Positions 1 through 11,806 are shown, counted from the first letter of the stretch. The stretch is 64,000 nucleotides of DNA from Cristatella mucedo (GCA_009760855.2 WPIO01000011.1:169501-233500); one strand, 5' to 3'. Numbers and translations: made by a program. The notes: generated from the sequence alone by a model not told the origin.

Positions 1-568
1 CCTAACGCTGGGTGTTGGTTAATAAACTGTTGCAAAATCTCCTCTCCCGGTCCAGTTCACAGCGATGAGCTCACGGCTCAAAAGATAAAGGTAACTTGGA
101 TAGACCAAGGTATGTAGCAACCAAGGCTACGCGGCTATGGCACCGGTTGGGGATCAAACCAATACTCAGCAGTTGGCGGTGCCAATTGACAGGAAGGGAG
201 GTGGGCCTCTTCAGCCGATACTGCAACACAGTAACTATAAATAATTCCATACAAGAGCTCGTTATTGAAGTAATTTGATGACCACCTATTTAATTGAGGG
301 AAACCATTGCACAGAAATGGGATTCAGATATCCTAAAAATCAGCAACCCAATATCGCCTTTTGCTGGTTTTTTCCAAGACAGCTGAGCATACTGTAACAT
401 AAGTAGCATGATGAGAAAGAGTTTAGCGGATTAATTTGTTCATTCCGGAATCAAATGAGGGAATCTCTGCTAAGACACCACTAATCATTGAGTGACCGAG
501 GACGTACATTGCAGCTAAAAAGATGGTGACGTCATTGCAACGACTAGGACTCAATCCGTAAGTTACGG
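1..568. other. No recognisable feature
   Basis: AT-rich non-coding sequence. I see no convincing exon, RNA gene or repeat. A 60-codon open frame near the left edge (96-278, plus) has no recognisable motif and looks like chance. Confidence 0.5.
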
Positions 569-970
569 ATGATATTGGCTGTCCCATTCCTCTACCTAAA
601 GACAGTTGGTGACAGAAGCTTTAGCTCTGCAGGTCTAAGACTGTGGAACTCGCTTCCACAATTCCTACGCAACGATAACTACTCTCCTACGGCCAACTAT
701 GGCACATCCTTTTCAGCGGTCCTGAGCTGCTACTTCTATGCTAATTACTACCTCAACTGCTCTACTGACTCAGCTATGCTTCCAAATTTCTTTTTTTTGC
801 GTGAGACGAAGTCTGTTGGCTACCGAATGCGTACCGAAAGCCACTTAGGCTGTAAGTGCACTATGCAAAACTCTCCTGCCCACATGGTCTTTATGACCCA
901 CATGGTCTTTATGACTTTGTCGAGTTACAGACGGAGATACATTACATCATTACATTACATATTATAGACC
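569..970 (+). pseudogene. LINE reverse transcriptase C-terminal fragment
   Basis: The plus-strand frame opening at 569 contains GDRSFSSAGLRLWNSLP, the characteristic block just before the C-terminus of CR1/L2/RTE-type LINE polyproteins in animals. The match fades after about 80 residues, and the rest of the frame, to 967, looks like chance. No reverse transcriptase core lies upstream, so this is a 5'-truncated, dead copy. A 17-bp motif (cacatggtctttatgac) is directly repeated near 881-914. Confidence 0.6.
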
Positions 971-2379
971 ACTGTATCGATGGTGGCAAGCTCGAGTTCA
1001 ACGAATGGTTAGTATTTAGCTGACTCTGGCTTCGAGTCCCATTTGATGTACTTGTGCGGTCGTGCTCTGGTCCCTGCATGCTTGTAGAGGCTTCTCGCCT
1101 AGCAGAACAATCTTCGATGGAGTTCGATTGAGTTCATCCTTGGTCCCTTGCTTTCGTCATTTGCTCGAAGACTGTCTGACAGTCAATGCATGCTAATGAC
1201 ACTGGTTATCACGTCTATGCTGATCCCATGCAGCGTCAGTATTCATTCACAGCAGTAGGATCAGCTTAAGCTGATGATAAAATTTATTTATGCCTATCAG
1301 AAACTCAACGCAATATTTGGCCGATAATATTTTTCTAATTATTAATAATTAAACTACCAATCAATGTGCATCGTATAAATATTGGTTAAACGGAATATGC
1401 AGAGCTTTAAGTTTTAGTGCGACTTTGATCATGTGAGCCTAAAGTTAAGTATCTCTATCCAGAATGCTGCAATATAATAAGGACTATAGGTGTTAATATC
1501 AAGAGTTTTCTAGAGAAAAATCCACCCGTATGAAAACTCAGTCGCTCACAATAAAAGCGTCCTTATTTATAGCTCTAGCATGTTAACAATATTTAACTAA
1601 CTGATTCACTAGCCTCTTTTTGTATAACGACAAAAGTGCCTTAAAGGCTATAACCACTGCATGCAGCTGCAATAAAGGATCGCCAACCACAGAGGGGAGC
1701 AATAATCAATTTTGATTAATACAACCTGTTCAAGGTCAACACCACATTTGGCAAGGATCGCGAGTAAAATTGATGTATCGTTCAATTTTGTTCTAACAAT
1801 CACCATTAGCAACGTGGCTGTGTGGCTTATAGCCTCTCAAGATACCGTATTTAACCTCGTATACTACCCCATTGTTCCAAAATTTGCAGTCTTATAATAG
1901 AGAAGACATTTGTACATAGGAATTCCTTTTTCCTTGAATCTTCTGCTAGACAATGTACCTGGTGATGACAATGATGATAACTGAGGTTACACTAAATTTC
2001 AGTACTTTGATATGAACGAGTAAGATTGCTATGGGAATATCATCATTCATATTGCAGGGGATAGTAATAGTGGTGCCAGTGATTGCTAGAACTCTCGACA
2101 TTGTTCAATTTCTTCAGTAAGTGAATCAAGCATTTTTTTTCAAAAACAATTAATATTTGGTAAAATAAAGAATTGCTTGCCATTGTGTGATCTCAGCCTT
2201 GAACAAGCTTTAGCTATGGTGACCCAATACGTCTTTGTGTTGACAAACAAAGGACTTTCCTTACCGCTTGGTGCAAGCAGAAAATCTTATCGTCTCCTGC
2301 CGTTGGTGTGATTGTAGCTCTTGCTCATAATTCCATGTTGGCGAAAAAATAATCCCAACTCTGGACTAATAGCTGTTAG
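971..2379. other. No recognisable feature
   Basis: AT-rich sequence with no supported coding region. The 61-codon plus-strand frame at 1712-1897 has no recognisable domain or splice context. Confidence 0.5.
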
Positions 2380-2555
2380 TAATGACCATGATCACCCTTA
2401 ACCATATTATTCATTTTGTTTGTTTTTCAAGCACGATTTTACTTACTATTCAATTGCATATCACTTTGCAGCAAATGTAAAGCGCCTAGAAAGACATTAA
2501 GTTCTCTGAGGGCGCTTTATCAGGTGCAATATTATTATTACTATTATTATGATGC
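2380..2555 (+). mobile_element. LINE 3' tail (CR1/L2-like)
   Basis: This matches, in plus orientation, the 3' end of the LINE copy at about 60960-61615: a stretch after an ACCATATTATTCATTTTG-like motif, then the terminal hairpin (AAAGCGCC at 2479-2486 pairing with GGCGCTTT at 2511-2518), then a degenerate ATT tail at about 2527-2550. Only about 170 bp of 3' UTR remains and no coding sequence is present. Confidence 0.65.
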
Positions 2556-3144
2556 TCAAATGGTGATGAACCCTGTTGTTAGTATGTAATCTGGAGTAAC
2601 TGGCAAAGTCAATTATTACCACTTTGCAGTGTATCTACTGTCTGATTACTACGATTACCGTTTGGTCAGAACTGATCGACGGATCTCAGTGTCCTGGTAG
2701 AAAAGCTAATATGCACGGTAGTGCCGTCTGCTTGTTCTTTGTTGGCATTTTGTCCCAGCCTCTGTCCATGAGAATCCCCCTCCGTTCTTTGAGGATTGTC
2801 AATTTTTCCATATAACGTCACCTGGTGTTTATATTTCTCTGGAAGAACTAACTACTCGAACCGATTGCAACGACCTACCGCTCCAAATGTTGCATGAGAT
2901 TTACTGTCATCATAGGCGTTAAATGTATCTTTAACCGTGTAATTTTTGCCGTTTCATTACTCCACTCTTTTAGTGCTTCATCCTTACTCGAAATAGCTTC
3001 TCGTCAAAGCTAATTGACTCTACGGCCAGCTTCCGAGGATTTTTTCGAGAAAGGGGTAATCGATATGAGCCAACTACCTATTCTACAATCACCTGTCACA
3101 AACTTGGCTATACGGCAGCAGGTACTAGTACCAAACAAACAATA
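2556..3144. other. No recognisable feature
   Basis: Non-coding sequence between two LINE fragments of opposite orientation. The 63-codon plus-strand frame at 2624-2815 has no recognisable feature. Confidence 0.45.
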
Positions 3145-3990
3145 AGAAAACTAAAAAAACTTGATGAGGCGCCCTCAGAGAACTCGATCTCTTTCTAGGC
3201 GCTTTACCTTGGCTGTAAAGGAAACAAGATCGAATAGTTAGTGGTAACAGCTTGTTTAACAACAAGAAAAACATGGTTAGGGGCGATATGCACAGGTTCA
3301 GCTTGCAAGTGCGGTTATTGGCAGAGTGGCAGAGTGCACAGTGTCGTCACACATTAGCACATACAGGTCGAATCCTGGATACTCCGTAAATACTATGATA
3401 ATGGGTGCGTTTATATGTTTTTTAGGTGGTCAAGGCAGAGGATAATACCGTGCAAGTCGGAAGTGACTCACAGGTTTTGGGAGCATGTGAACTACGGCAC
3501 ACGTTCCACGGGATTTGAGGGTTGTACAGGATAAAGGTAAACAGTTAGATTCGCAATAGTGGGTGGTACGATGCTTAGACTGGTGGGGCAGTAGATTTGA
3601 TAGGTGGGCTGGAGCCAAGAAATGAATGAATTTTAAAGCGAGTGACTAAATCTTGAAGTCGATACGTTGCTTGACTGGTAGCCAGTGCAGGTCAGAAAGA
3701 AGTGTTTCGATATGGCGACTGGGAAGCTGACGACAGACAAGCCTTACTGCAGAGTTTTGCTTCAGCTGTAAGCTCCTGATTGCCATGTGGTAATACCAGC
3801 AAGCGATGAGTTACAAAGTCAAGAAGGAATGTCACAAAATATGGACCAACTTAGCCGGGGTATCCTTGTCTAAAAAAGCCCAAATTGTAGCAATGGTATG
3901 TAGCTGAAAGTACGACGACTAGATTGTGGAGCAGATGTGATCTTCTAATGAATTGGGAGTCATTACCGATTAGGGCACCCACCGGTAATC
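3145..3990 (-). mobile_element. LINE 3' fragment (CR1/L2-like), truncated
   Basis: Minus-strand copy of the same family as the LINE at 4690-7700. The 3' hairpin (gcgccctcagagaac block, about 3169-3210) is followed inward by a frame at 3430-3618 reading MAPAHLSNLLPHQSKHRTTH, the LINE C-terminal 'MAPAYLSDLL' block. Further inward the sequence up to about 3990 parallels 5340-5490 of the longer LINE. Frameshifts and loss of the upstream reverse transcriptase make it dead. Confidence 0.7.
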
Positions 3991-4689
3991 ACATTTTATG
4001 CAGCTTACATTGCAACTAGTCTCACTGCTTAAGTGGCTTGAACAGCTCACTGCTCAGCTTGCATTATCAGAAGATTCGGCAAATTTTTGGAATACGATTA
4101 TTGCAAAACAGCTGCTGACACACACACGTGTGCTGTCTACACAATTTCAAGTCAAGCAAGCTTATTTCGAAATTCACAAGACCAACCGATTTTGTCGCAT
4201 CAGTCTTCACTGCTGATCAATTTTAGTAGCTTTGATTCTGTCGTTTAGGCTGTGGCTTGACATAATGGTTGTTTGCTTACCCACAACTGCCTTACGTGTT
4301 AAAACTTAGTCGTAAAATCACGAGCTCGTTTTTTCTACTGGAGCCGGTTGTAATGCTGTTCACAAAGAGTTTTGCAAGACCAGACCAGGGACGCATGTAG
4401 CGTTTTTTGGTGCTACAGTAAAAAAGTGACTACATACTTTTAATAAAACGATCTATATACTCTGATTAACGTCTAGCATCCTAAAAAGAGGACCATTCCT
4501 TTTTAACATGTCCTTAGAGTTATCCTTACTAGGTTAAAAGAATTGTTGCAGCAAACCATAAACATGATTTAAATAAGATATTACTGACCTATTAAATGCA
4601 TTTTCTAGCAGGAACTGGTAGGGCCAGGCTATAAACCCTTTAAGACTTTACTAACAATTGATGCCTAAGTATTTTACGTCCAAAAATAA
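3991..4689. other. No recognisable feature
   Basis: Non-coding sequence separating two minus-strand LINE copies. A 72-codon plus-strand frame at 3998-4216 has no recognisable motif and is probably chance. Confidence 0.45.
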
Positions 4690-4755
4690 AAATAACAATA
4701 ATGCCCTTGATTAATCATCCTAAGAGAAATCAATCTCTTTTTCAGGTGCTTTGCA

Positions 4756-5037
4756 TTAGCTGCAAAAAAATGCGATTGACTTTTGAATAACATCATGCTT
4801 GAAAAGTAACATGAATAACATGGTTAGTGGTGACAAGTACATGGTAAGCATGCAAGTGTGGTTGGTGGCAGCAAGCAGTATCAGCACACATAAGCACACG
4901 AATGACGAGTCACAGGTACCAACTAAATGCCCTCTAAAATAAGTGTGCTTTAAGTTATTTTTAAATGAGGTCAAATTAGGAGATGTTGTGAGAGAGTTCC
5001 AGGCTTTGGGGGCATGCGAACTAAAGGCATGCCCCAA
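4756..5037 (-). pseudogene. LINE C-terminal block
   Basis: The frame opens with 'GHAFSSHAPKAWNSL', matching the family's 'GDRAFSSYAPTAWNSLP' block, and continues 'PNLTSFKNNLKHTYF' (family 'PDLTTFKRNLKTYLF'). The preceding 'HITPLLADLHWL' block is visible in a shifted frame at about 5210-5240. It belongs to the same element as the endonuclease and polymerase pieces above. Confidence 0.75.
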
Positions 5038-5447
5038 ATGATTTGAGATTCTTACGAGGAATTGGTAAATGTTAGATTCCTAAAAGCGAAGGGGTATGAT
5101 GCTTGGCCCAGAGGGGGAGCTGATTTGAAAGATAGGCAGGAATAGGAGCCAAAGAATGACGTGCCCCTAAAAGTAAGCAACAAAACCTTAAAGTCGATTC
5201 GTTCCTTGACACAGAGCCAGTGCAGGTCAGCGAGAAGTGGTGTGATGTGGAAACTGCCTAGCTCCCGACAAACAAGCCTAGCTGCTGAGTTTTGTACCAG
5301 CTGTAATCGCTTGTTTGCACATGCCGGTATGCCAGCAAGCAGCGAGTCACAGAAGTCATGACGGGATGTCGCAAATGGTTGGACCGACTAAGACGTGGTA
5401 TCCTTATCTAAACAAGCCCAAATTATAGCAATGCTATGTAACTAAAA

Positions 5448-5903
5448 CTAGGCAGACTTGATTGTGGAGCAAATGTGGTCATCTAGCGAAAGCTCACTTT
5501 GCAACATGACAGTTAGATTTCGAGCTGATTCAGCAGGAGATATGCCGGAGGAGCCAATTTTTAGAGTCAGCCTTTCCAATTTTTGAATGACACTGCGTTT
5601 GCCTTCAACTAATAAGCTAGTTTTATCGTCGTTTAGTTTAGGAAAATTTGATGCCATCCATACACGAATGTCATCAATGCATGCAGCAAGTGAGTTGAGA
5701 GAATTCGAGTTACTCAAAGGCTGGGAGGGATCAAAGCAAGGGTAAAACTGAGTGTCATCCACATAGAAGTAAAAGCTCAAATTGTGCTCGGCAAACACTT
5801 CAGCAAGATGGAGAGTATTAACAGTGAAACGATCCGGACCTAGATCGGAGCCCTGTGGTACCCTATATTGCAGAGATGCTTCGAACGATCTCGGTTCATT
5901 CAC
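5448..5903 (-). pseudogene. LINE reverse transcriptase, catalytic part
   Basis: This 151-codon frame carries 'YRVPQGSDLGP' (the conserved VPQGSVLGP turn) and 'FYFYVDDTQFY', the YVDD polymerase box with both catalytic aspartates. It continues into 'CIDDIRVWMASNFPKLNDDKTSLLV', of which WM...N..KLN.DKT is typical of CR1/L2 LINEs. The beginning of this polymerase part lies in frame-shifted sequence above 5903. It is a fragment. Confidence 0.85.
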
Positions 5904-6247
5904 GTCAATACTCTGGATTATTCCATTGAGATTGGACCTAAACTATTGCAGAGCAATGCCAGTAGTACCCAGGCTAGATCAGATGACCTCTTGAAGAAAT
6001 TGACGATTGCTAGTAACAAAAGCTGACGAAAGATCGGGGAAAACGAGCAAAGCTATCCTACCCATGTCTGCATTACTAAGTAGGTCTTTTTACACCAATC
6101 TTTGTACACAAGCAATGCCTACTTACTAGCACTAAAGCAAGACTGATAATTACTATAAAGGCTTAATGTTTCAAGGTATGAGTTCAGCTGGTCCGCTACG
6201 ACCCGTTCCAGTGTCTTTGATAGAAATGGTAGATGGGAGACAGGGCG

Positions 6248-6706
6248 TTAGTTGCTCAAGTTCTCTTGGTCTAGTGTCGCTTTCTTGAGAAGCGGCCTGA
6301 CTACAGCTTTTTTGAAAGGGTCTGGGACCTGACCTGAAGCTAATGACATATTTATGATGTTAGTTATGCACGGCAGCAGTAGATCAATGCAACGTAGGAG
6401 CAGGACAGCTGGAATAGGGTTAAGAGGACTTTTTGTCGTCTTGGATTGGGATATGAACTTCAGGACGAGATCACCAGTTACCTGCTTAAAGGAAGACATT
6501 GAGGTGCATCCAGGAATTGGGGAACAACATTCTAGTGGGGAGGTTGTCATCGCAGGGATGGATTCCCTGATCTTGTCTATCTTCTGCACAAAGAATTGAG
6601 AGAAGCGATCGGCTAGATCATCAATAGGATCATGAGGTAAGGAGCTAATCTGGGAACGCTTGAGGAAATGATTTATTGTTGACATCAGCATTTTTGGATT
6701 GTGCAT
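6248..6706 (-). pseudogene. LINE reverse transcriptase, N-terminal part
   Basis: This 152-codon frame contains features typical of the region before and at the start of CR1/L2 reverse transcriptase: 'LADRFSQFFVQKIDKIRES', then 'SKTTKSPLNPIPAVLL' (usually 'KSCSLDPIPTWLL') and 'VVRPLLKKATLDQENLSN' (usually 'KPLLKKPTLD...NYRPISN'). The frame breaks at the RPISN block and continues in another frame below 6250, showing a frameshift. Confidence 0.8.
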
Positions 6707-6855
6707 CTGTGATTGAACAATGCTTTTATAGAAGCTAGACTTGGCCTTTGCTAGGATTGATAGGTACGACCTGCAGTAGTCTTCATATGCGTGTCGATGG
6801 ACAGTTAGTCTGGATCTTTTGTATGCTTTTCCAAGCTTTCGTTTAGTAGACTTGG

Positions 6856-7692
6856 CTAGTTTAATGTCTGTGGTAAACCATAGGCCGCCTGGGCGGGGAG
6901 CACAGTGCGCTTTGTCAGAGGTGCAAACTCGTCGAGCGTGTCAGCTAGTGTCGTTTTGTAGCTATCTATCAATGATGACAGATCGGAGGGAGGATTGAGC
7001 TGCAGAGGTGAAGCAGATATTCTCGCACGGACAGCATCGATGTCAAGGGTCTTGAGGTTTCGCGATTCACAGTTTATTTTAGAGGAGGATGTGGGCACAC
7101 AATGTGGATTAAATGAGATCTGCATGTGGTCAGATAAGCAGGATTTGGCAATAATTGGTGATGAGAGAGTGCAGTTGTATGAGAAAATCTGGTCGAGTGT
7201 GTGACCCTTGATATGGGTAGGGCCATGCACATGAGCCACAAGAGACAATGAGTCAGTCAATGCACGAAATTCGGTGCTGAAAGCGTCAGATAAGTTATCA
7301 AAGTGAACGTTGAAATCACTCATAACGAGGAAGGATCGATTTCTTGCACACAGAATCGAAATGAGATCAGAGAAACCTGAGATAAAGGAGGATTTGGTAC
7401 CTGGAGGGCGATAGACTACTGCCACTATCGGTAGCTTGTTTTTGGTTGAGGCCAAGACAATTGATTCAAAAGAAGGCTTCGAGGGAACCGCAAATGGCTT
7501 GAAGTTGAATTTCGAGTGCACGACAATAGCAACTCCACCTCCAGTTTTGGATGATCTAGGGCTGTGAAAGAACGAGAAACCAGATGGAGTAGCGTCTTTA
7601 ATTGTCAGGCAGTTTATTGATTTCAGCCAAGTTTCAGTTAGGGCGAGCAGGTTGAAACCTTTTTCAGAAATAAGGTCGCTTATTACTAGCAT
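6856..7692 (-). pseudogene. LINE endonuclease domain (APE type)
   Basis: A 278-codon open frame with endonuclease/exonuclease/phosphatase-fold signatures in order: LLALTETWLKS (catalytic Glu), TGGGVAIVVH, VYRPPGTK, an SDFNVHF block (usually GDFN; Asp and Asn kept) and CLSDHMQISF (catalytic SDH). In this family the domain nicks target DNA to prime reverse transcription. The first beta strand (the 'QNVRS' block) is missing. The last about 20 residues run into degraded linker sequence. The full catalytic set suggests fairly recent insertion. Confidence 0.85.
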
Positions 7693-7700
7693 TTGACAAT

Positions 7701-9489
7701 AGCAATCAACAGGCCCTCATCGATCGCCTCCTTTATCGCTCATCACAAGCACAAGAATACATTGTTATTACATCCTGTTTAAGTGGGAGAACCTAGAGCA
7801 TTTTTGTTAATATTAATCAAACACCAGAACAGTCCCTAAAGTAAGCAGTACTTCAGAGATTTGTGCTTGGTTCAGATCCTTTCATAAATTAACTCAACCT
7901 CTTGCCAATATAGTTGCAAGGCACAATGTAAGCTTTAACTTCAATTTAGATTGCACGATTTTTCTGACTCTCAGAGCAAGGATTTTCACTTGGCGGGAAA
8001 TACCTGCAAACGTCTCCTGTAGGGGCACAAGACCTGCATTTAGTGAAACATTGTCAAAATTAGGTTTTCTGAGGGCAACAAAAAAATGATGTCAAAATGT
8101 AAGTACCTGATTGTTCCTAGAAGAACTAATCGGTGTCTGGGAGCAATAGTTGTTGAAATCGTTTAATATGTTAATCGTTTAATTTGTTAAGTGGCTTGGC
8201 ATCTTGATGCTGATCCGTTATTTGTTTCCATGAAAACTTATGTATGGGTTGCTTACTCAAGATTTGATCTTGGAAATATTCTTCAGTGTGAAATGTTAAG
8301 TGACTACAAAGAGATTAACTTCAATCTACGTGTGTTATTATTACTGCCTCGAAGCTCTACCTTGTGATTTTGACTGGCTGGGGCAGTTAGTCATCATATT
8401 GACGAAACAAGTGATTCGCATCGGCCGTTAACTTCTGTAGCAGCTACATTCACGATAAGCCCTCTTTTAAGCAGTGCAGGAAATTAATAGTAGTGGTGAC
8501 TGGATCAGGTTAGTCAGCTGATCACTCACCAGTATCTCAGGACAAGCTGCGTCGATCATCTGTAAGCTCACACTTCGAGCATTGATTAATCACTTCTCCT
8601 AAATGTGTTACCTAAGTAACTCGAATATAAACACAACGTGAAATATATTCACAGAAGTTAATTTTTGCTTGGCTATTGCCTGTATTTTATTTCAATAGGA
8701 ATATGCAATGCACATACCTTGATAACAGTCTTGCAGGCTTGAAGGCTGGGTTTTCAGTTTCCTGCATCCAGAGTCACAATAGTTAATGACCTTTCGCTTG
8801 AAAAATTGCTTAACATCTGGTGATCTACTTCGCAGAGAAATCAGAATTATAGATTATCGTTCGGAATTAGTGTGCATTATTACACCCTTACCACAAATAC
8901 GTGATTATGGATCGACCTACAATTTTCTCAGAACTGATGTCAAATCGAATACAGCGATTGAAACACACCTTACTAAATTTAATAAATGGCTATTAGAAAA
9001 AAAGATGTAGTGCCTAAAACTAACTTTAGGTAATTTACCAAAAATAATTTTCTGCGAAACCTGGCTGCAATTGACGTAACTATTGTTGCTCGCAAGCTAA
9101 TGAATGATGTTATGGGACTCTTTGATATACTGTGACTATAACGTGGCTGTCGGGTAAAAACTTGTTAAAGCTCTAAGACTAATCTTTAGGTTTCGTTAAC
9201 GAAGAGCACACATTGCTTGCACGAAGTAGAAAAAACTATACTCACGCTCTCTTTAGTCTCTTGATTGATCAATGAGAAAATCGTAGTGTTTACGCCAGCC
9301 TCGGTAATTTCATTCTGAAAGGATAATTCAGGTTATAATATTTGCTCAGCGGTATCGTGTCACAATGACGCATCGATAGAAGTTTTACCGGAAAAAGGTT
9401 AGAAAAAGTAGTGACGGCAATTTAAAGAACACTTAAGATGCCTGGAATACTCACTGCGCAGACTTCGAACCTTAAAAGTAATTAATTTT
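7701..9489. other. No supported gene
   Basis: AT-rich non-coding sequence. The 74-codon plus-strand frame at 8786-9010 has no recognisable motif. No repeat family was recognised. Confidence 0.45.
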
Positions 9490-10310
9490 GTCAGTAAGAG
9501 ACAACAAAAACCAACTGGACTTGAAGCTTCGATTCCTTCTCAGGTTCTCGTTTATCGATTCTCGAGCGGTCACAGATGAGCGCATGCGAAGCTACGTGCC
9601 GTAGCGGACTCGGCAGATAAGGTGGATTGTTGGCGAAAGTATGCACTCTGCTTTTGTTTAACCGTAGCTCATAGGTTTCGCTGTCATTTGGAGCGAGGAC
9701 GTGATGCGAGCCGATCGCTAGTCGGAAGGTTCGCCGAGGCTCTCTGCTCTGATCGGCTAGTGCTAGCTCGGAGAGCTGAGCGAGGCGAGCTGCATCAATA
9801 AGCTTCACTGCAGCTCGCCGCCGCAGCCCGCTTCAGAAAGCGATGAAACCACGTATGAACCAAAGAAAGTGAGAGAGAGTGTTAAAAGAGATAGAGATAG
9901 AGAGAGAGAGAGAGAGAAAGCGAGAGAGAGAGAGGGAGGGAGAGAGAGAGAGAGAGAGAGATAAAAAGATAGCGTCCACGGCTGCTTTGCTGGCTGCTCT
10001 AGCAGGCTGTAGTCGTACTCGGCCTCATAACGTATAGGCAATAAAGAGCCAGTGCAGTGCTGCATGGTTGCTAGCACTTTTGGCCGTCTACTACGCAACG
10101 AAGGAGAATATGAGACTGGCTTCTCGCGAGCAGTTTCTACTTTCTGACAGCGTAGAACGACTTCACGTCGGACTGCTTCGGATAACTTTACGTATGACAA
10201 CTTAGGACAGCTCCATATGAAACAGGTCATAGCGGCCACAGCCCTAATACGTTCTCTCCGCAGAAGGCGAATTATCCTCTCCAATAGCAGGCACTTTCCC
10301 GGCACTCTAA
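9490..10310. other. GC-richer block, possible exon or promoter
   Basis: This block stands out from its AT-rich surroundings by higher GC and several CpGs (for example around 9540-9620, 9700-9830 and 10080-10310). Two adjoining minus-strand frames (10305-9805 and 9808-9491) run through it. The first includes the translated GA microsatellite as Leu/Ser runs, so length alone is not evidence of coding. No domain was recognised. It could be a CpG-rich promoter or first exon, or a different repeat. Confidence 0.3.
9866..9961. repeat. GA/GAA microsatellite
   Basis: A nearly pure purine tract of about 95 bp, mostly (GA)n on the plus strand with interspersed AAAG, GATA and GGGA interruptions, ending at about 9961. 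Confidence 0.9.
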
Positions 10311-11509
10311 AAGGCCCAACAATGCCTGCAAGGGGAATTTACGTAATCAACATAGCTCCAGTCGTACTTCAAATCGAACGTTGAAGACTTTCTAAACTAT
10401 GCTTAGCCCTATTGGAGTAAACTGACAATACATGTTTAAACCAAACGAAAAAGCTTGGCTTAGGGTTTACCTTTTAGGCCTTAGCTTTAGGGTTTAAACT
10501 TACTGGTTTTGAAATCGTAGAGATTATCACATTGAGAATACTCAAGCCAGTGCGTTCAATACAAATCTTAAAGACTAGCCTTTACCTTTGTCTTTAAGTG
10601 ATTCCTTTTGTCAAAGTAGCAAGACCAGCATTACGGTTTGCGCATTAATAATTTATGCGTGTCTAATAGATATTTTATGAAGCCATATGCAACCGTATGC
10701 CATTATGGTTCTGGGGCGATTTCTAGAAATTACCCATGATACTCGCGTGGGCAAACAAAAGTGGGTAACCCTTAGTTATTGTCGTGTTTAGAAGAACTCA
10801 CAAACTGCTCAGTGCAAGCGCGAACAATTAATTCAAACGCAGGGGCCTAATAAATTTAAGGTTTATGGGGAGCTACCAACCGCCGCTTATGAATGGAATA
10901 CGACAAAATTGATTTGCGATGCATACAAATTGGGCATAAACCACGCAACAGTAAGTAAGGAAACTAGCATTACTGGCATCGTAGTGCTCCGGTTGCAAAT
11001 CCGGTTCCAGATGATTTTCCCAGTTATCCTTGTTACCTGTACTGTTGGTCCTCATCCTAGTCAGACAAACAATTAAATAAACGAACGTATGAGGCAGACG
11101 TGCTACTATTCGAAGTTGGGAGATGGTCCGAATTCTTACAGACTCCATTGTAAAACTAGCTATTATAAAGCAAGTTAATGCAAGTCCGTCAGCCGCGTTT
11201 GATGTACCGAAGCAATATTTAGTAACCGTTACAATAACTTGCTGGAGAACTACTGAGGCTGTTATGACACAGCTGAACCTAAAATCATTCTGCCTTTTAT
11301 GGCAAAGTTGAATCATTTTGTTAGCTGCTAACAAATAAAGCATTGAAAGATAACCTCGAATGCATGATAACATGGAGAGAACGATTGCCAGAATAGCAAA
11401 TTTGGGCTCAGGATTCGCCCCCCCCTGTAAAAATAACCAACTAAAAATGACACATGATGACTACATAGTAGTTAAGCCATTACTGTCGTTAAAATGACGA
11501 AAACGTCAA
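10311..11509. other. No supported gene; downstream side of the array gene
   Basis: AT-rich sequence on the 3' side of the minus-strand array gene. A 166-codon minus-strand frame (11373-10873) has hydrophobic stretches, but I see no signature, repeat similarity or splice context to support it. It could hide C-terminal exons; I cannot show this. Confidence 0.35.
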
Positions 11510-11640
11510 ATTACTCAACCACGGCAGGTGTTGTTGAAATGTTCAAATGTTGTTGTTGAAATGCCTCTACCTCGGCTAGTTCTACTGAATTTAGATTGTT
11601 TCCCAAAGTTGTATGTCGTTCTTTTAAGCACCATTGAGCG
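11510..11640 (-). other. Array-edge remnant of exon E3 or possible last exon
   Basis: On the minus strand GCCGAG|GTAGAGGC at about 11565-11575 matches the E3 donor of the array (GCAGAG|GTAGAGGC). Here the frame runs on through the former donor, reading VEAFQQQHLNISTTPAVVE, to a TAA at about 11510, which would suit a terminal exon. No phase-0 acceptor and no AATAAA signal was found nearby. Sequence from about 11630 up to exon E1 of unit 1 resembles the long intron of the array, so exon E4 of this partial unit is deleted. Confidence 0.25.
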
Positions 11641-11806
11641 GGAATACGAAAATAATGAGTAGATTTGACGTGATTTAAACAACAGTAGTAAGTCATAAAT
11701 TAAAGAATAAGAGGTGTTTACGTGGACCCAACACGAGGACTAGCCACTGCCACTAGCTAAGGGTGCCATTGTTAATAGAAATCTGAAACTAGTTTTAGGG
11801 CCTTAC

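Larger units (their letters stand above)
4690..7700 (-). mobile_element. CR1/L2-like LINE, 5'-truncated and mutated
   Basis: About 3 kb non-LTR retrotransposon on the minus strand. In order from 7.7 kb downward it has an apurinic-type endonuclease (7692-6856), reverse transcriptase N-terminal part (6706-6248), a degraded segment that still reads like 'RPVSHLPFLSKTLERVV' in another frame (about 6250-6170), the reverse transcriptase catalytic part (5903-5448), a C-terminal block (about 5400-4756) and a decayed 3' end (about 4690-4770). Homology stops just inside the endonuclease N-terminus, so ORF1 is missing. Several frameshifts and stops separate the pieces, so it cannot make an intact protein. 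Confidence 0.85.

Noticed and set aside
9805-10305. 166-codon minus-strand frame with Leu/Ser-rich tract as a protein gene
   Set aside because: The Leu/Ser tract is a translated GA microsatellite; the remainder has no recognisable domain, so only the GC-rich block is reported.
10440-10500. Telomere-like TTAGGG/TTTAGGG motifs
   Set aside because: Only two or three isolated copies within ordinary AT-rich sequence; not a tandem telomeric or interstitial telomeric repeat.
10873-11373. 166-codon minus-strand frame with hydrophobic stretches as a possible membrane-anchor C-terminus of the array gene
   Set aside because: No splice acceptor in phase, no recognisable motif, and the composition is what AT-rich non-coding DNA gives. 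It cannot be supported from sequence alone.
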